From positions 375,289 through 439,288 of the forward strand of contig MGZB01000001.1 of the NCBI GenBank assembly GCA_001801995.1: DNA of 64,000 bases, given 5' to 3'. This document shows, in pieces, positions 22,732 to 31,085 of the stretch. The notes beneath the pieces were generated by a model, which was not told the origin of the DNA, searched no databases, and was given only the letters and a program-made list of their open reading frames with translations. This stretch comes from Gammaproteobacteria bacterium RIFOXYD12_FULL_61_37 (GTDB lineage Bacteria; Pseudomonadota; Gammaproteobacteria; Chromatiales; Chromatiaceae). Position numbers and translations under genes: made by a program. Each line of letters begins with the position of its first letter. The first letter of the stretch is position 1.

Positions 22732-23678
22732 TCAAAAACCTTGGCAATTTTTTCCGTGTGGCTCGCCCCCAAGCAGATGGCACTATCACCATTGAGCCAC
22801 GCGCTATCTATATAGTGCCGACGGGGTTCGGCATGCTCTATTTCGGCCTGTTGCTCCTGTTGCTGATTGGCTCCATCAACTACGCCAATAATCTCGGTTT
22901 TCTCTTGACCTTCTTTCTCACCAGCATTGGCCTGCTTGCTATGGTCCACACCTGGCGGAATTTGGCTGGTCTAAGGCTTCGCTGCGGGAGGGTAGACCCC
23001 GTTTTCTCGGGTCAGTCTGCCCGCTTTTCCTTTTCCTTGGACTCAACCGACCAGCGGCTCCGGCCTGATATTGAACTCTATTTAGGCCGCCATGCCATGG
23101 GCGCCTGTGATGCCGGACCTGATCAGGATAACCGCCTCCAGCTTCTGGTTCCTATGACCAAGCGTGGGCGCTTCAACTTGGGCCGATGCTTCCTTCGCAC
23201 CCGATTTCCTCTAAAGCTTTACCTCGCATGGGCATATCTTGAGCCTGGATTGACTTGCCTTGTCTACCCAAATCCTGTGCCATGGCGCTCCATCGATTAC
23301 CAGGGTCTTTCGACAGATCCAGCGAACGGCCTGTTTCGAAAAGATATTTCAGGGGGGGAGTTCCATGGTCTGCGTGAATATCGCGTCGGAGATCCACTTA
23401 AGCACGTCCATTGGAAAGCCCTGGCGCGCGGCCTGGATCTGATGAGCCGTGAGTATGAATCTCCGGTATCTACTGATTTCTGGCTGGATTGGGACGATAC
23501 GCCTGGGCCAGATGCAGAAAACCGGCTCGGTCAGCTCTGCTTCGCCGTGCTCGAGGCTTCGCGTAATGGGCTTCAATTTGGATTACGGATACCGGGCACC
23601 AGAATCTCACCTGATGCTGGCGACCACCATTTGACTACGTGCCTTACTGCACTGTCTCTTTTCGGCTGGAGAGATTAG
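22728..23678 (+). CDS. DUF58 family membrane protein
   Basis: The 316-residue protein has two hydrophobic segments (about 34-50 and 54-72), then a soluble domain carrying the DUF58 signature: Phe-His-Gly-Leu-Arg-Glu-Tyr-Arg-Val-Gly-Asp-Pro, then His-Val-His-Trp-Lys-Ala. DUF58 proteins are companions of MoxR ATPases and their exact function is not known. The start overlaps the moxR stop (ATGA), and the stop overlaps the next start as TAGTG, so the three genes form one coupled operon. Confidence 0.93.
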   Translation: MIKNLGNFFRVARPQADGTITIEPRAIYIVPTGFGMLYFGLLLLLLIGSINYANNLGFLLTFFLTSIGLLAMVHTWRNLAGLRLRCGRVDPVFSGQSARFSFSLDSTDQRLRPDIELYLGRHAMGACDAGPDQDNRLQLLVPMTKRGRFNLGRCFLRTRFPLKLYLAWAYLEPGLTCLVYPNPVPWRSIDYQGLSTDPANGLFRKDISGGEFHGLREYRVGDPLKHVHWKALARGLDLMSREYESPVSTDFWLDWDDTPGPDAENRLGQLCFAVLEASRNGLQFGLRIPGTRISPDAGDHHLTTCLTALSLFGWRD

Positions 23679-25693
23679 TGGCCTGGTCTCAGCAAAAGCA
23701 GCGGCATAATCTCCCGGATCCGCTACAGCGCGCGCCGGAGAATTCTCTACTCCTACGGTTATTTCTTTTCCTTGGAATCGTCGTTGCTCCTCATCTTACA
23801 TATATAGACGGAAGCTTTACAGCCGCTTTTTTCCTGTTGCTTCTCTATCGGGTAATCTCCGTTTTCAAACCCCGGCTGCTTCCTAGGAGATCTTTGTTAT
23901 TGCTGATGACGATCGGTGGTTTTGCCCTCTTTTTTTTCAGGACCCATACTATAATCGGTGCAGAGGCTGGTGTTTCCCTGCTGGTGTTGATGTCCGGCCT
24001 CAAGGTTATTGAACTGCGGTGGCACAGGGATCTTCAGTTTTCTGTTCTGCTGGGATATTTCATCCTGATCACGGTCTTCCTTTTCGACAGCTCTATGCCT
24101 GTGGCCATAGCCATGTTTTTGGCCGCAGTGGGTTTAACTTCAGTGTTGATTGATTCAAGCCGTATTTCCCTTTGTTGGCACTGGAGTTTTGGCTTGCGCC
24201 GCGCTTTCGCCCTATCAGTTCAGGCCTTACCCCTCACCCTAGTTCTTTTCTTTTTCTTCCCGAGATTCAGTGGACCCCTTTGGTCTATTAATATGGGGGA
24301 GAAAATCGCCCGTACCGGCTTGTCCGACACATTAAGCCCTGGCAGCGTGAGTCAATTGATTTTATCCAAGGAGATTGCCTTTCGCGTCGAATTTAAAGGT
24401 TCACTCCCCCCACCGCAGCAGCGTTACTGGCGTGGCCCAGTCCTATGGATGACCGATGGTCTTCAGTGGAATCGCAGTCAGCAGATGATGCGTGAAATAA
24501 CTGATAGGGTTGATCCTATATCCAGCTCAAGCTACACCGTCTATTTGGAGCCCAGCAACAACCCCTGGCTGATTTTGCTGGATCTTCCTGGGGTCGTGCC
24601 TAAGGACGCCGTACTGACCCAGGATTATCAAGTATTGACCCAATATCCTGTAAGCTCAGCAAAGCGATACGAAGCAGAATCCTTCCCTAGGTTTGCCCCC
24701 TTATCACTGCATCCAGTTCAATCCAAGCTGGGTCTTCAGCTTCCCGATAATATTTCGCCGCGCGTCAAAACACTTGCAGAGAATTGGCGCAGCAACTCAT
24801 CTTCACCAGGAGACGTTGTACTTAAAGCCTTGCAATTTTTTAATCAAGGCCCATTCGTCTATACCCTGCGGCCGCCTCTATTGGGAAACGATCCTATCGA
24901 TGAGTTCTTATTCGAATCAAGGCAAGGATTCTGCGAACATTTCGCCACGAGTTTCACAATACTAATGCGTCTGGCGGGAATTCCAAGTCGGCTGGTAACT
25001 GGCTATCAAGGCGGAGAGCTTAATCCTCGTGGCAATTACTTGATTGTCCGCCAATCCGACGCCCACGCATGGAGTGAAGTTTGGCTCGCTGGACAGGGTT
25101 GGACTCGCGTAGATCCCACAGCAGCCGTTGCACCAGAGCGGATTGAACGTTCATTGGATTTAGACGCCAATTCAGCAGAAGGAGATGCCGCCATTTTTGC
25201 TTTTAATGATTCTGGCATTGCTGGAATCTTAGCTCGCAATGTCCGGTGGGGACTAGACTCGTTCAATCTCTCGTGGCAAAGATGGATCATTGGCTATGAT
25301 CGTAATCGGCAGCGTGGCCTTTTGGCAGGATTTGGGCTGGAGTGGATGGACATGCGCCTCCTTGGATTCTTTTCCCTCGGACTTTCCGCCATCTCCTTTG
25401 TTATCCTGTATTTCTTCATCTCAAATTCAGGAAGCCCGCCATCTGATCCTGTCAGTAAGGCATATGCTCTTTTTTGCAGGCGACTTGCACAGATTGGAAT
25501 AACAAGGCAGGGCCATGAGGGACCGCTCGACTTTAAAAATCGAGTAATCTCAGAAAGACCAGATCTCAGCGATGATGTTGAACGGATTATTAACCGGTAC
25601 ATCGCTCTTAGGTTTCAAAAAGAAGCGATTAGTCAGCGGAATTACCTGATTAGAATGGTCCACAAATTCCGACCGAAAGCTGCAAGGACCTAA
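23678..25693 (+). CDS. tgpA: TgpA-like membrane transglutaminase
   Basis: The GTG at 23678 shares its G with the DUF58 stop (TAGTG) and follows GGAG at a good distance, so it is preferred over an upstream GTG at 23639. The 671 residues show about five to six N-terminal membrane helices, then a periplasmic transglutaminase core with a complete triad: Cys419 (Gly-Phe-Cys-Glu-His), His463 (Asp-Ala-His-Ala-Trp) and Asp479 (Val-Asp-Pro-Thr-Ala). One more membrane helix and a cytoplasmic DUF4129-like tail follow. The Pseudomonas homologue is essential. The substrate is unknown. It converges on mnmE with only 23 bases between. Confidence 0.92.
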   Translation: MAWSQQKQRHNLPDPLQRAPENSLLLRLFLFLGIVVAPHLTYIDGSFTAAFFLLLLYRVISVFKPRLLPRRSLLLLMTIGGFALFFFRTHTIIGAEAGVSLLVLMSGLKVIELRWHRDLQFSVLLGYFILITVFLFDSSMPVAIAMFLAAVGLTSVLIDSSRISLCWHWSFGLRRAFALSVQALPLTLVLFFFFPRFSGPLWSINMGEKIARTGLSDTLSPGSVSQLILSKEIAFRVEFKGSLPPPQQRYWRGPVLWMTDGLQWNRSQQMMREITDRVDPISSSSYTVYLEPSNNPWLILLDLPGVVPKDAVLTQDYQVLTQYPVSSAKRYEAESFPRFAPLSLHPVQSKLGLQLPDNISPRVKTLAENWRSNSSSPGDVVLKALQFFNQGPFVYTLRPPLLGNDPIDEFLFESRQGFCEHFATSFTILMRLAGIPSRLVTGYQGGELNPRGNYLIVRQSDAHAWSEVWLAGQGWTRVDPTAAVAPERIERSLDLDANSAEGDAAIFAFNDSGIAGILARNVRWGLDSFNLSWQRWIIGYDRNRQRGLLAGFGLEWMDMRLLGFFSLGLSAISFVILYFFISNSGSPPSDPVSKAYALFCRRLAQIGITRQGHEGPLDFKNRVISERPDLSDDVERIINRYIALRFQKEAISQRNYLIRMVHKFRPKAART

Positions 25694-25716
25694 AAGCAGA
25701 ACTGTTAACAGCGGAG

Positions 25717-27069
25717 CTATTTACCTATGCAGAAGCTCGAAAATATCTCATCAAGAAGATCTTCCGTCGTATAGGCACCAGTAATCTCTGATAAGCTCAT
25801 TTGCGCTAAACGCAACTCTTCAGCGACCAGTTCAATTGCCGTTGAAATGGAAAGGTTTTCCAAGGCGGATGAGGTATGACCCCTCGCCCTACGAATTGCT
25901 TCAAGATGTCTCCTTCTGGCAATAAATTCGCCTTCCTGATTTTCAGAAATACCCGCGGTGCTCTTTAAGTGATTTTTCAATAATTGTATGCCAGCGCCCG
26001 TCTTCGCTGATATGGCTATTTCAGTTGTACCATTATTATGCCTGATGACGTCTGCTGTTCTGCCCGTGATATCTATTTTATTTCTTATTAATGTAAATGG
26101 GACAGCTTCTGGCAAGCCAGGGGGTTCTATGTCAGGAATTGCTTCGTTCTCATCATCAACTATCCAAAGTATGTGATCCGCCGTCACCATAGCTTCCCTA
26201 GCCCTCCTCACGCCTTCTCTTTCGACCAAATCTTCACTATCCCTAAGTCCAGCTGTGTCAATCATGTGAAGTGGTATGCCGTCCAGTTCCATTCGTTCCT
26301 TAAGCACATCCCTGGTAGTCCCTGGAATTTCAGTAACAATGGCTCTATTAATTCCAGTAAGTGTGTTTAATAGGCTGGATTTTCCGGCGTTTGGGAGGCC
26401 GGCTATTACTATGGTAAGCCCATCACGCATGACTATGCCGACTCTAGTCTCGGCAGTCAGATGGTCAATTCTTTCAATAAGAATGGTCAGCCTATCCCTT
26501 ATCTCCCCCCCCGCGAGGTGGTCAATATCATCATCAGAAAAATCAATAGCTGCTTCAATAAAGGACCTGATCTCAATCAGTGCCATTACCAATTGATTGA
26601 CTCTTTCAGAGAAGGCTCCCAGCAATGTCCGTGCAGACAACTTGGCACTGGTTGAGGTTGTACTATTGATTAAATCAACAACTGCCTCAGCTTGAGCTAG
26701 ATCTAACTTTCCATTAAGAAAAGCTCTCTCGCTAAATTCACCTGGGCGTGCCTGCCTAGCACCGAGTTCTAAAGCCCTGGCAAGAAGCATATCCATAACA
26801 ACCATGCCACCGTGTCCCTGCAACTCTATTACCTCCTCTCCAGTGAAACTGGAAGGTGATTGAAAATAGAGAATTAGCCCTTCGTCCAGAACCGAGCCAT
26901 TACCATCTACAAACTTGGAGTAATAAGCAGTTCTCGGGTTAATGGTTGAAACATTTCGATAACAGATATGTTTTGCTATCGAAAGGGCGTGTATGCCCGA
27001 AATACGCAGTATGCCAACCCCGCCCATTCCTGGTGGAGTGGCAATACCCGCAATAGTATCCTTGATCAG
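25717..27069 (-). CDS. mnmE: tRNA modification GTPase MnmE (TrmE), non-ATG start
   Basis: MnmE is the GTPase partner of MnmG in wobble-uridine modification. The first ATG in frame (27027) falls inside the conserved Ala-Thr-Pro-Pro-Gly region. The frame upstream encodes Lys-Asp-Thr-Ile-Ala-Gly-Ile-Ala-Thr-Pro-Pro-Gly, a normal MnmE N terminus, before a TAG at 27073-27075. Only CTG (27067-27069) or ATC (27064-27066) can start it, after AGGGA. The result is about 450 residues with a folate-binding N domain, a G domain (Gly-Leu-Pro-Asn-Ala-Gly-Lys-Ser, Asn-Lys-Ile-Asp) and the catalytic C-terminal Phe-Cys-Ile-Gly-Lys. The start overlaps the yidC stop. Confidence 0.93.
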   Translation of the reverse strand: MIKDTIAGIATPPGMGGVGILRISGIHALSIAKHICYRNVSTINPRTAYYSKFVDGNGSVLDEGLILYFQSPSSFTGEEVIELQGHGGMVVMDMLLARALELGARQARPGEFSERAFLNGKLDLAQAEAVVDLINSTTSTSAKLSARTLLGAFSERVNQLVMALIEIRSFIEAAIDFSDDDIDHLAGGEIRDRLTILIERIDHLTAETRVGIVMRDGLTIVIAGLPNAGKSSLLNTLTGINRAIVTEIPGTTRDVLKERMELDGIPLHMIDTAGLRDSEDLVEREGVRRAREAMVTADHILWIVDDENEAIPDIEPPGLPEAVPFTLIRNKIDITGRTADVIRHNNGTTEIAISAKTGAGIQLLKNHLKSTAGISENQEGEFIARRRHLEAIRRARGHTSSALENLSISTAIELVAEELRLAQMSLSEITGAYTTEDLLDEIFSSFCIGK

Positions 27070-28718
27070 TCCCTACTCCCCGCCTTGTCAATTACCTGGG
27101 TTATCCGCCACTGCTGAGCAATAGAAAGGACATTGTTAACCACCCAGTAAAGAACCAGGCCTGATGGAAAGAATGCAAACATTGCCGTAAATATGAAGGG
27201 CAATGCCATCATTATCTTTGCTTGCATGGGATCGGGAGGTGTTGGATTTAATTTTTGCTGAATCAACATGGATATGCCCATTATGACTGGCAAAACAAAA
27301 TAGGGGTCCTTAGCAGACAGGCTATTAATCCATAGAATGAAAGGCGCGTCTCTTAATTCGACGCTTTCTAGCAGTACCCAGTAAAGAGCAATAAATACTG
27401 GCATTTGAACAAGAATAGGAAGACACCCACCTACAGGATTAACCTTTTCCTTCTGATAAAGCTCCATCATTGCCTTATTGAAACGCTCCTTGTCCTCCCC
27501 ATAACGTTCCTTAATTGCTTGCAGCTTGGGAGAAAGTTTTCTCATAGCCGCCATCGAACGATAACTTGCCGCTGACAGGCGATAGAAAGCAAGTTTTATC
27601 AGTATCGTCAGAATGACAATTGACCACCCCCAATTCCCTACCCATTGATGTATGTAATTCAAAAACCAAAAAATGGGTTTTGCAAAAATGGTTAACCAAC
27701 CATAATCGGTAGTCAGCTCCAGCCCTGCCGCAGTATTTTCTAATTGTTGCTGCAATTTTGGTCCTAGCCAAAGATTCCCCTTGAAAACCGTATTCTCCCC
27801 TGGTTCAATTCTTTGTGCCGGCCCGTATGAACCAATGATGTATTCATTGTTCGATAACTTATTGCTGTAAAAATGCGCTTTCTCACCGGGCTCTGGAATC
27901 AATGCACCAATAAAATAGTGTTGTATCATTGCTATCCAACCACCCATAACATCCTGCGCAAGTGCGGTGCTATCCATTTCATCAAACTCAACCTTATCAA
28001 ATTTGGTCTCTGGGCTAAAAAAAGCCCCACCTGTGTAGGTATAAACAAATCCGGCCCCCGTCTCTGCGACCGGTTTTCTACGTACTATCTGTCTATAGTC
28101 TCTACCTGCCCACTGCTGGCCGCCATTATTGACAACCTTCTGCTCCATTTTAATGAGGTATGATCCGCGCCTAAATATAAACTTTTTTTCAACCGTAACC
28201 CCGCTCGTACCCTGCCAGATAAGTGGTACGGTTAGTTCTTCGGAGCCATCCGCTAATTTATAACTTTCATTCTCTGATTTAAACGGAGCCTTGTGATTCG
28301 GTGCTGCATCCTTTATTTCTCCAATAATTCCCGATTGAAGAATAAAATAGTTTTCTTTGCTATTGTTTTCCAAAAGGAGGTATTTATCTTCTGGCATATC
28401 AGTTGATTGTGCGTAGTCGGTCAGCCATAACTTTGTAATCGTGCCTCCTTTTGTATCAATTTCCATTTTATAGACGTCCGTTTCTACAATAATACTTTTT
28501 AGCCCTGCGGGTTCATCCATTAATACAGGTATATCATCGCCTTTACCTACCGCTTCTGTAGGAATCGTGGGCATTTCAGTTGACTCGCCAGATTTGATAC
28601 TTGGCTCAGCTATGGTCAATGCTTGCTTAGGACGCACATAATCTGTCTGCCAGGCTTCCCAAATCATTGTCCCTAAGAGGGACAGCATAATTGCAAGGAT
28701 CAAACGGAAATTATCCAT
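27066..28718 (-). CDS. yidC: Membrane protein insertase YidC
   Basis: YidC inserts membrane proteins alone or with SecYEG. The 550-residue protein has the gram-negative layout: an N-terminal anchor helix (Met-Asp-Asn-Phe-Arg-Leu-Ile-Leu), a large periplasmic beta domain (about 60-330), and the five-helix insertase core with a conserved positive residue in the first core helix region and Gly-Gly-Cys-Leu-Pro-Ile-Leu-Val-Gln-Met-Pro. Lys-rich termini are cytoplasmic. It lies 12 bases after rnpA, and yidD, which often sits between the two, is absent. Confidence 0.98.
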   Translation of the reverse strand: MDNFRLILAIMLSLLGTMIWEAWQTDYVRPKQALTIAEPSIKSGESTEMPTIPTEAVGKGDDIPVLMDEPAGLKSIIVETDVYKMEIDTKGGTITKLWLTDYAQSTDMPEDKYLLLENNSKENYFILQSGIIGEIKDAAPNHKAPFKSENESYKLADGSEELTVPLIWQGTSGVTVEKKFIFRRGSYLIKMEQKVVNNGGQQWAGRDYRQIVRRKPVAETGAGFVYTYTGGAFFSPETKFDKVEFDEMDSTALAQDVMGGWIAMIQHYFIGALIPEPGEKAHFYSNKLSNNEYIIGSYGPAQRIEPGENTVFKGNLWLGPKLQQQLENTAAGLELTTDYGWLTIFAKPIFWFLNYIHQWVGNWGWSIVILTILIKLAFYRLSAASYRSMAAMRKLSPKLQAIKERYGEDKERFNKAMMELYQKEKVNPVGGCLPILVQMPVFIALYWVLLESVELRDAPFILWINSLSAKDPYFVLPVIMGISMLIQQKLNPTPPDPMQAKIMMALPFIFTAMFAFFPSGLVLYWVVNNVLSIAQQWRITQVIDKAGSRD

Positions 28719-28730
28719 CAGACGATGAGC

Positions 28731-29087
28731 CTATAGTTTGAATTTGTTTATGATGCTACTCCATTGCTGGAGTAGTGAGGTGTTAACCTCATTTGAGCTT
28801 GCCGTTCCTATTGATTGGCCAGCAAGGACTATGATGTCAATCTTAGGAAGGATTGCTCCATTTTTCCTGAAGCTTTCTCGTATTAACCGTTTAATACGAT
28901 TGCGGTCCGTGGCTTTTTTCAAATATTTTTTGGATATGGCCAAGCCGAGACGCGTAATTCCTGCTGCGCTCGGCCTCCATAAAATTGTGAAATACCTATC
29001 CCTGGTGCTCCCTGCATTTTCAAAAACAAAAGTGTAATCGCTTTTTTTTGTCAAGCGATTTTGACGGGGGAATCGTTCGTCAGCCAA
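28731..29087 (-). CDS. rnpA: Ribonuclease P protein component
   Basis: RnpA binds the RNase P RNA and supports 5' processing of tRNA precursors. The 118-residue basic protein has the family opening (Arg-Phe-Pro-Arg-Gln-Asn-Arg-Leu-Thr) and the RNR motif region Lys-Lys-Ala-Thr-Asp-Arg-Asn-Arg-Ile-Lys-Arg-Leu-Ile-Arg-Glu. The start is TTG at 29085-29087: the frame is closed three codons upstream by the rpmH stop, so no ATG is possible. It is cotranscribed with rpmH, with a 9-base gap. Confidence 0.95.
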   Translation of the reverse strand: MADERFPRQNRLTKKSDYTFVFENAGSTRDRYFTILWRPSAAGITRLGLAISKKYLKKATDRNRIKRLIRESFRKNGAILPKIDIIVLAGQSIGTASSNEVNTSLLQQWSSIINKFKL

Positions 29088-29096
29088 TTCCTGAAT

Positions 29097-29231
29097 TTAT
29101 GGGATCAAATTCATTCGCCCTTTTGCGCGCCTCGCATTCAGGACTTTTCTGCCGTTCCGCGTCGCCATGCGTGCACGAAAACCATGTGTTCTGGATCTTT
29201 TAAGACGACTTGGTTGAAATGTTCTTTTCAT
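29097..29231 (-). CDS. rpmH: 50S ribosomal protein L34, altered C terminus
   Basis: Translating the minus strand from the ATG at 29231 gives a 44-residue basic protein. It begins Met-Lys-Arg-Thr-Phe-Gln-Pro-Ser and contains Thr-His-Gly-Phe-Arg-Ala-Arg-Met and [10 protein letters not shown], the L34 signature. The usual end after Lys-Gly-Arg (Lys-Arg-Leu plus a few residues) is replaced by Met-Asn-Leu-Ile-Pro. The replacing bases include the 13-base core shared with the hsdR palindrome. The overall length is normal. It is too short to be found by simple open-frame searches. It heads the rpmH-rnpA-yidC-mnmE run. Confidence 0.95.
   Translation of the reverse strand: MKRTFQPSRLKRSRTHGFRARMATRNGRKVLNARRAKGRMNLIP
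29108..29120. repeat. 13-base core shared with the hsdR palindromic element
   Basis: AATTCATTCGCCC at 29108-29120 is identical to bases 4203-4215 in the left arm of the hsdR palindrome. Here it encodes the non-standard end of L34. No second arm is present, so if it derives from the same element it is a half copy. Confidence 0.5.
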
Positions 29232-29377
29232 GGCTAAAACCTAAAATTTTCGAAATAAATAATTATCACTATTTTTATAAGCTTATAAGCGGAACCATGA
29301 AGAGGTGGTGCGCGCTTAATTTCTTTTTCATCAATTGGTTAGCTATTTTGCAGTTTTACCGAGACGAAAGGCGCATA

Positions 29378-29406
29378 AAAATATCTCCATGGGCACCGGT
29401 TGTCAA
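29378..29406 (-). promoter_or_regulatory. Sigma70 promoter of rpmH-rnpA
   Basis: On the minus strand a perfect -35 TTGACA (29401-29406) is separated by 17 bases from the -10 TATTTT (29378-29383). It lies about 147 bases upstream of the rpmH start and 20 bases from a DnaA box, so binding of DnaA at 29427 could influence it (inference). Confidence 0.65.
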
Positions 29407-29426
29407 CCAGTTTTCAAAAAGCAAGA

Positions 29427-29435
29427 TGTGGATAA
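29427..29435 (-). promoter_or_regulatory. DnaA box (perfect consensus)
   Basis: TGTGGATAA on the plus strand is the complement of the consensus TTATCCACA. It faces the second box at 29486. Confidence 0.8.
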
Positions 29436-29485
29436 GTCTAAGTTTGACCTGTAAACTTCTACGAATGAAAAAATTCAAAAATATT

Positions 29486-29494
29486 TTATCCACA
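29486..29494 (+). promoter_or_regulatory. DnaA box (perfect consensus)
   Basis: TTATCCACA lies 27 bases upstream of dnaA inside an AT-rich tract. Its position suggests a role in origin activity, in dnaA autoregulation, or in both. Confidence 0.8.
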
Positions 29495-29521
29495 TTAATT
29501 ATATACAAAACAAATACTTAG

Positions 29522-30895
29522 ATGCATAGTCCCTTCATCGCTAATTGGAATTATTGTATTGAAAGGCTTAAAACGTCGCTAAGTCCTCAACAATTCAATA
29601 CATGGATACTGCCACTACAGGTTACATATGCCACGCAATCTATAAACCTTTTAGCACCTAATAGGTTCGTTTTGGATTGGGTTAAAAAGCATTATTTCAA
29701 TCTTATTACTTCATATCTACATGACTACTCAGGAAGTAGTGCTCCTCAAATATTTCTTGAAATCGGCACTAAGCCTAAGCTTTCGGCAGTTCCAATTCAT
29801 GGATTTGATTCTGTACTAAGTAATAATCCCCAAATCAACCAAAAAATAGACACTATTGATTTATCAATTTACACCGATTCAAACGTAAACTCTGAATTCA
29901 CCTTTGACACTTTTGTAGAGGGAAAATCGAATCAGTTGGCTAGGGCTGCTTCATTTCAAATCGGGATTAATCCTGGATCTGTCTACAACCCCATGTTCAT
30001 CTACGGTGGTGTAGGTCTCGGTAAAACTCATCTATTACACGCGATCGGTAACAAAATTCTCATCAATAACCCCCAGGCAAAAGTTAGATATCTTTATGCA
30101 AATACTTTTATTGCTGAGATGGTTCACGCCCTACAGCATAATCGAATGGATGAATTTAAACGACGCTACCGAAGCGTAAATGCTTTGTTAATTGATGATG
30201 TCCAATTTTTTGCTGGAAAGGAAAGATCGCAGGAGGAATTCTTCCATACTTTTAATGCGTTATTTGAAACTCAACAGCAAATAGTGTTGACAAGCGATCG
30301 TTATCCAAAGGAAATGAATATTGAAGAGCGGCTTAAATCGCGTTTCGGCTGGGGTCTTGTTGTACGTATTGAACCGCCAGAGCTTGAAACAAGGGTCGCC
30401 ATTCTTAAGCAAAAATCTTTACAGCTTTTTGGAATTGATCTTCCTAATGAGGTCGCATTTTTTATTGGTAAAAGGTTTTTATCCAATATTCGTGAACTTG
30501 AAGGTGCTTTAAGGCGGATTATTGCAAGTACGCGATTCACTGGGCAGCCGATTAACATTGAGACATGTAGAGAAGCGCTTCGCGATATGCTTGCTGTTCA
30601 GGATAAGCTTGTTACCATTGAAAATATTCAGAAGACTGTTGCTGAATATTTCAAAATTCGCATATCAGATCTTAATGGAAGTTCCAGAAGCAGAAATTTG
30701 GCTAGACCAAGGCAAGTTGCGATGTGTCTATCTAAGGAATTGACAAATCATAGTTTGCCTGAAATTGGCCGCGCCTTTGGAGGTCGAGATCATACTACTG
30801 TTCTATATGCGGTACGTAAGATTTCCGAACTTCGCAGCTCGGATAGTTCGATTGATGAAGACTATCTAAACCTGTTGAGAACTTTGATGGGATAG
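29522..30895 (+). CDS. dnaA: Chromosomal replication initiator DnaA
   Basis: DnaA binds DnaA boxes and opens the origin. The 457-residue protein has the N-terminal DnaB/DiaA-interaction domain (Trp-Asn-Tyr-Cys-Ile-Glu-Arg-Leu), a short linker, and the AAA+ domain with Walker A Gly-Gly-Val-Gly-Leu-Gly-Lys-Thr at 162-169 and Walker B Leu-Leu-Ile-Asp-Asp-Val. The C-terminal helix-turn-helix holds Gly-Arg-Asp-His-Thr-Thr-Val. All key residues are present. Its codons are AT-rich compared with the flanking kilobases, although the protein is conventional. Confidence 0.98.
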   Translation: MHSPFIANWNYCIERLKTSLSPQQFNTWILPLQVTYATQSINLLAPNRFVLDWVKKHYFNLITSYLHDYSGSSAPQIFLEIGTKPKLSAVPIHGFDSVLSNNPQINQKIDTIDLSIYTDSNVNSEFTFDTFVEGKSNQLARAASFQIGINPGSVYNPMFIYGGVGLGKTHLLHAIGNKILINNPQAKVRYLYANTFIAEMVHALQHNRMDEFKRRYRSVNALLIDDVQFFAGKERSQEEFFHTFNALFETQQQIVLTSDRYPKEMNIEERLKSRFGWGLVVRIEPPELETRVAILKQKSLQLFGIDLPNEVAFFIGKRFLSNIRELEGALRRIIASTRFTGQPINIETCREALRDMLAVQDKLVTIENIQKTVAEYFKIRISDLNGSSRSRNLARPRQVAMCLSKELTNHSLPEIGRAFGGRDHTTVLYAVRKISELRSSDSSIDEDYLNLLRTLMG

Positions 30896-30904
30896 CTTAA
30901 ATCC

Positions 30905-30913
30905 TGTGGATAA
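30905..30913 (-). promoter_or_regulatory. DnaA box in the dnaA-dnaN gap
   Basis: TGTGGATAA, the complement of TTATCCACA, lies nine bases after the dnaA stop. The rest of the 190-base gap (to 31085) is strongly AT-rich and shows no further exact box. Confidence 0.75.
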
Positions 30914-31085
30914 TTTATTTAGTTTTTTATTTTGGATGAAATTCGCAAAGTTTTGTATATTAATTGACAGTATACTCACAGGTTCAAGGCTTTCAATTTA
31001 AACATAAGTCTATGTAAAATTTATTAAAATTCCGTTCTTACTGTTACTAACATACTTAATAATAACTGTAATAAATTAATTAAAT

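Larger units (their letters stand above)
29232..29521. other. rpmH-dnaA intergenic region, candidate oriC
   Basis: This 290-base AT-rich gap lies where many gammaproteobacteria, such as Pseudomonas, place oriC. It holds two perfect DnaA boxes facing each other (29427-29435 and 29486-29494), the rpmH promoter, and AT-rich stretches (29250-29285 and 29460-29521) that could unwind. Gene direction switches here: rpmH leftward, dnaA rightward. A further DnaA box follows dnaA, so the origin could instead, or also, involve the dnaA-dnaN gap. Confidence 0.65.
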
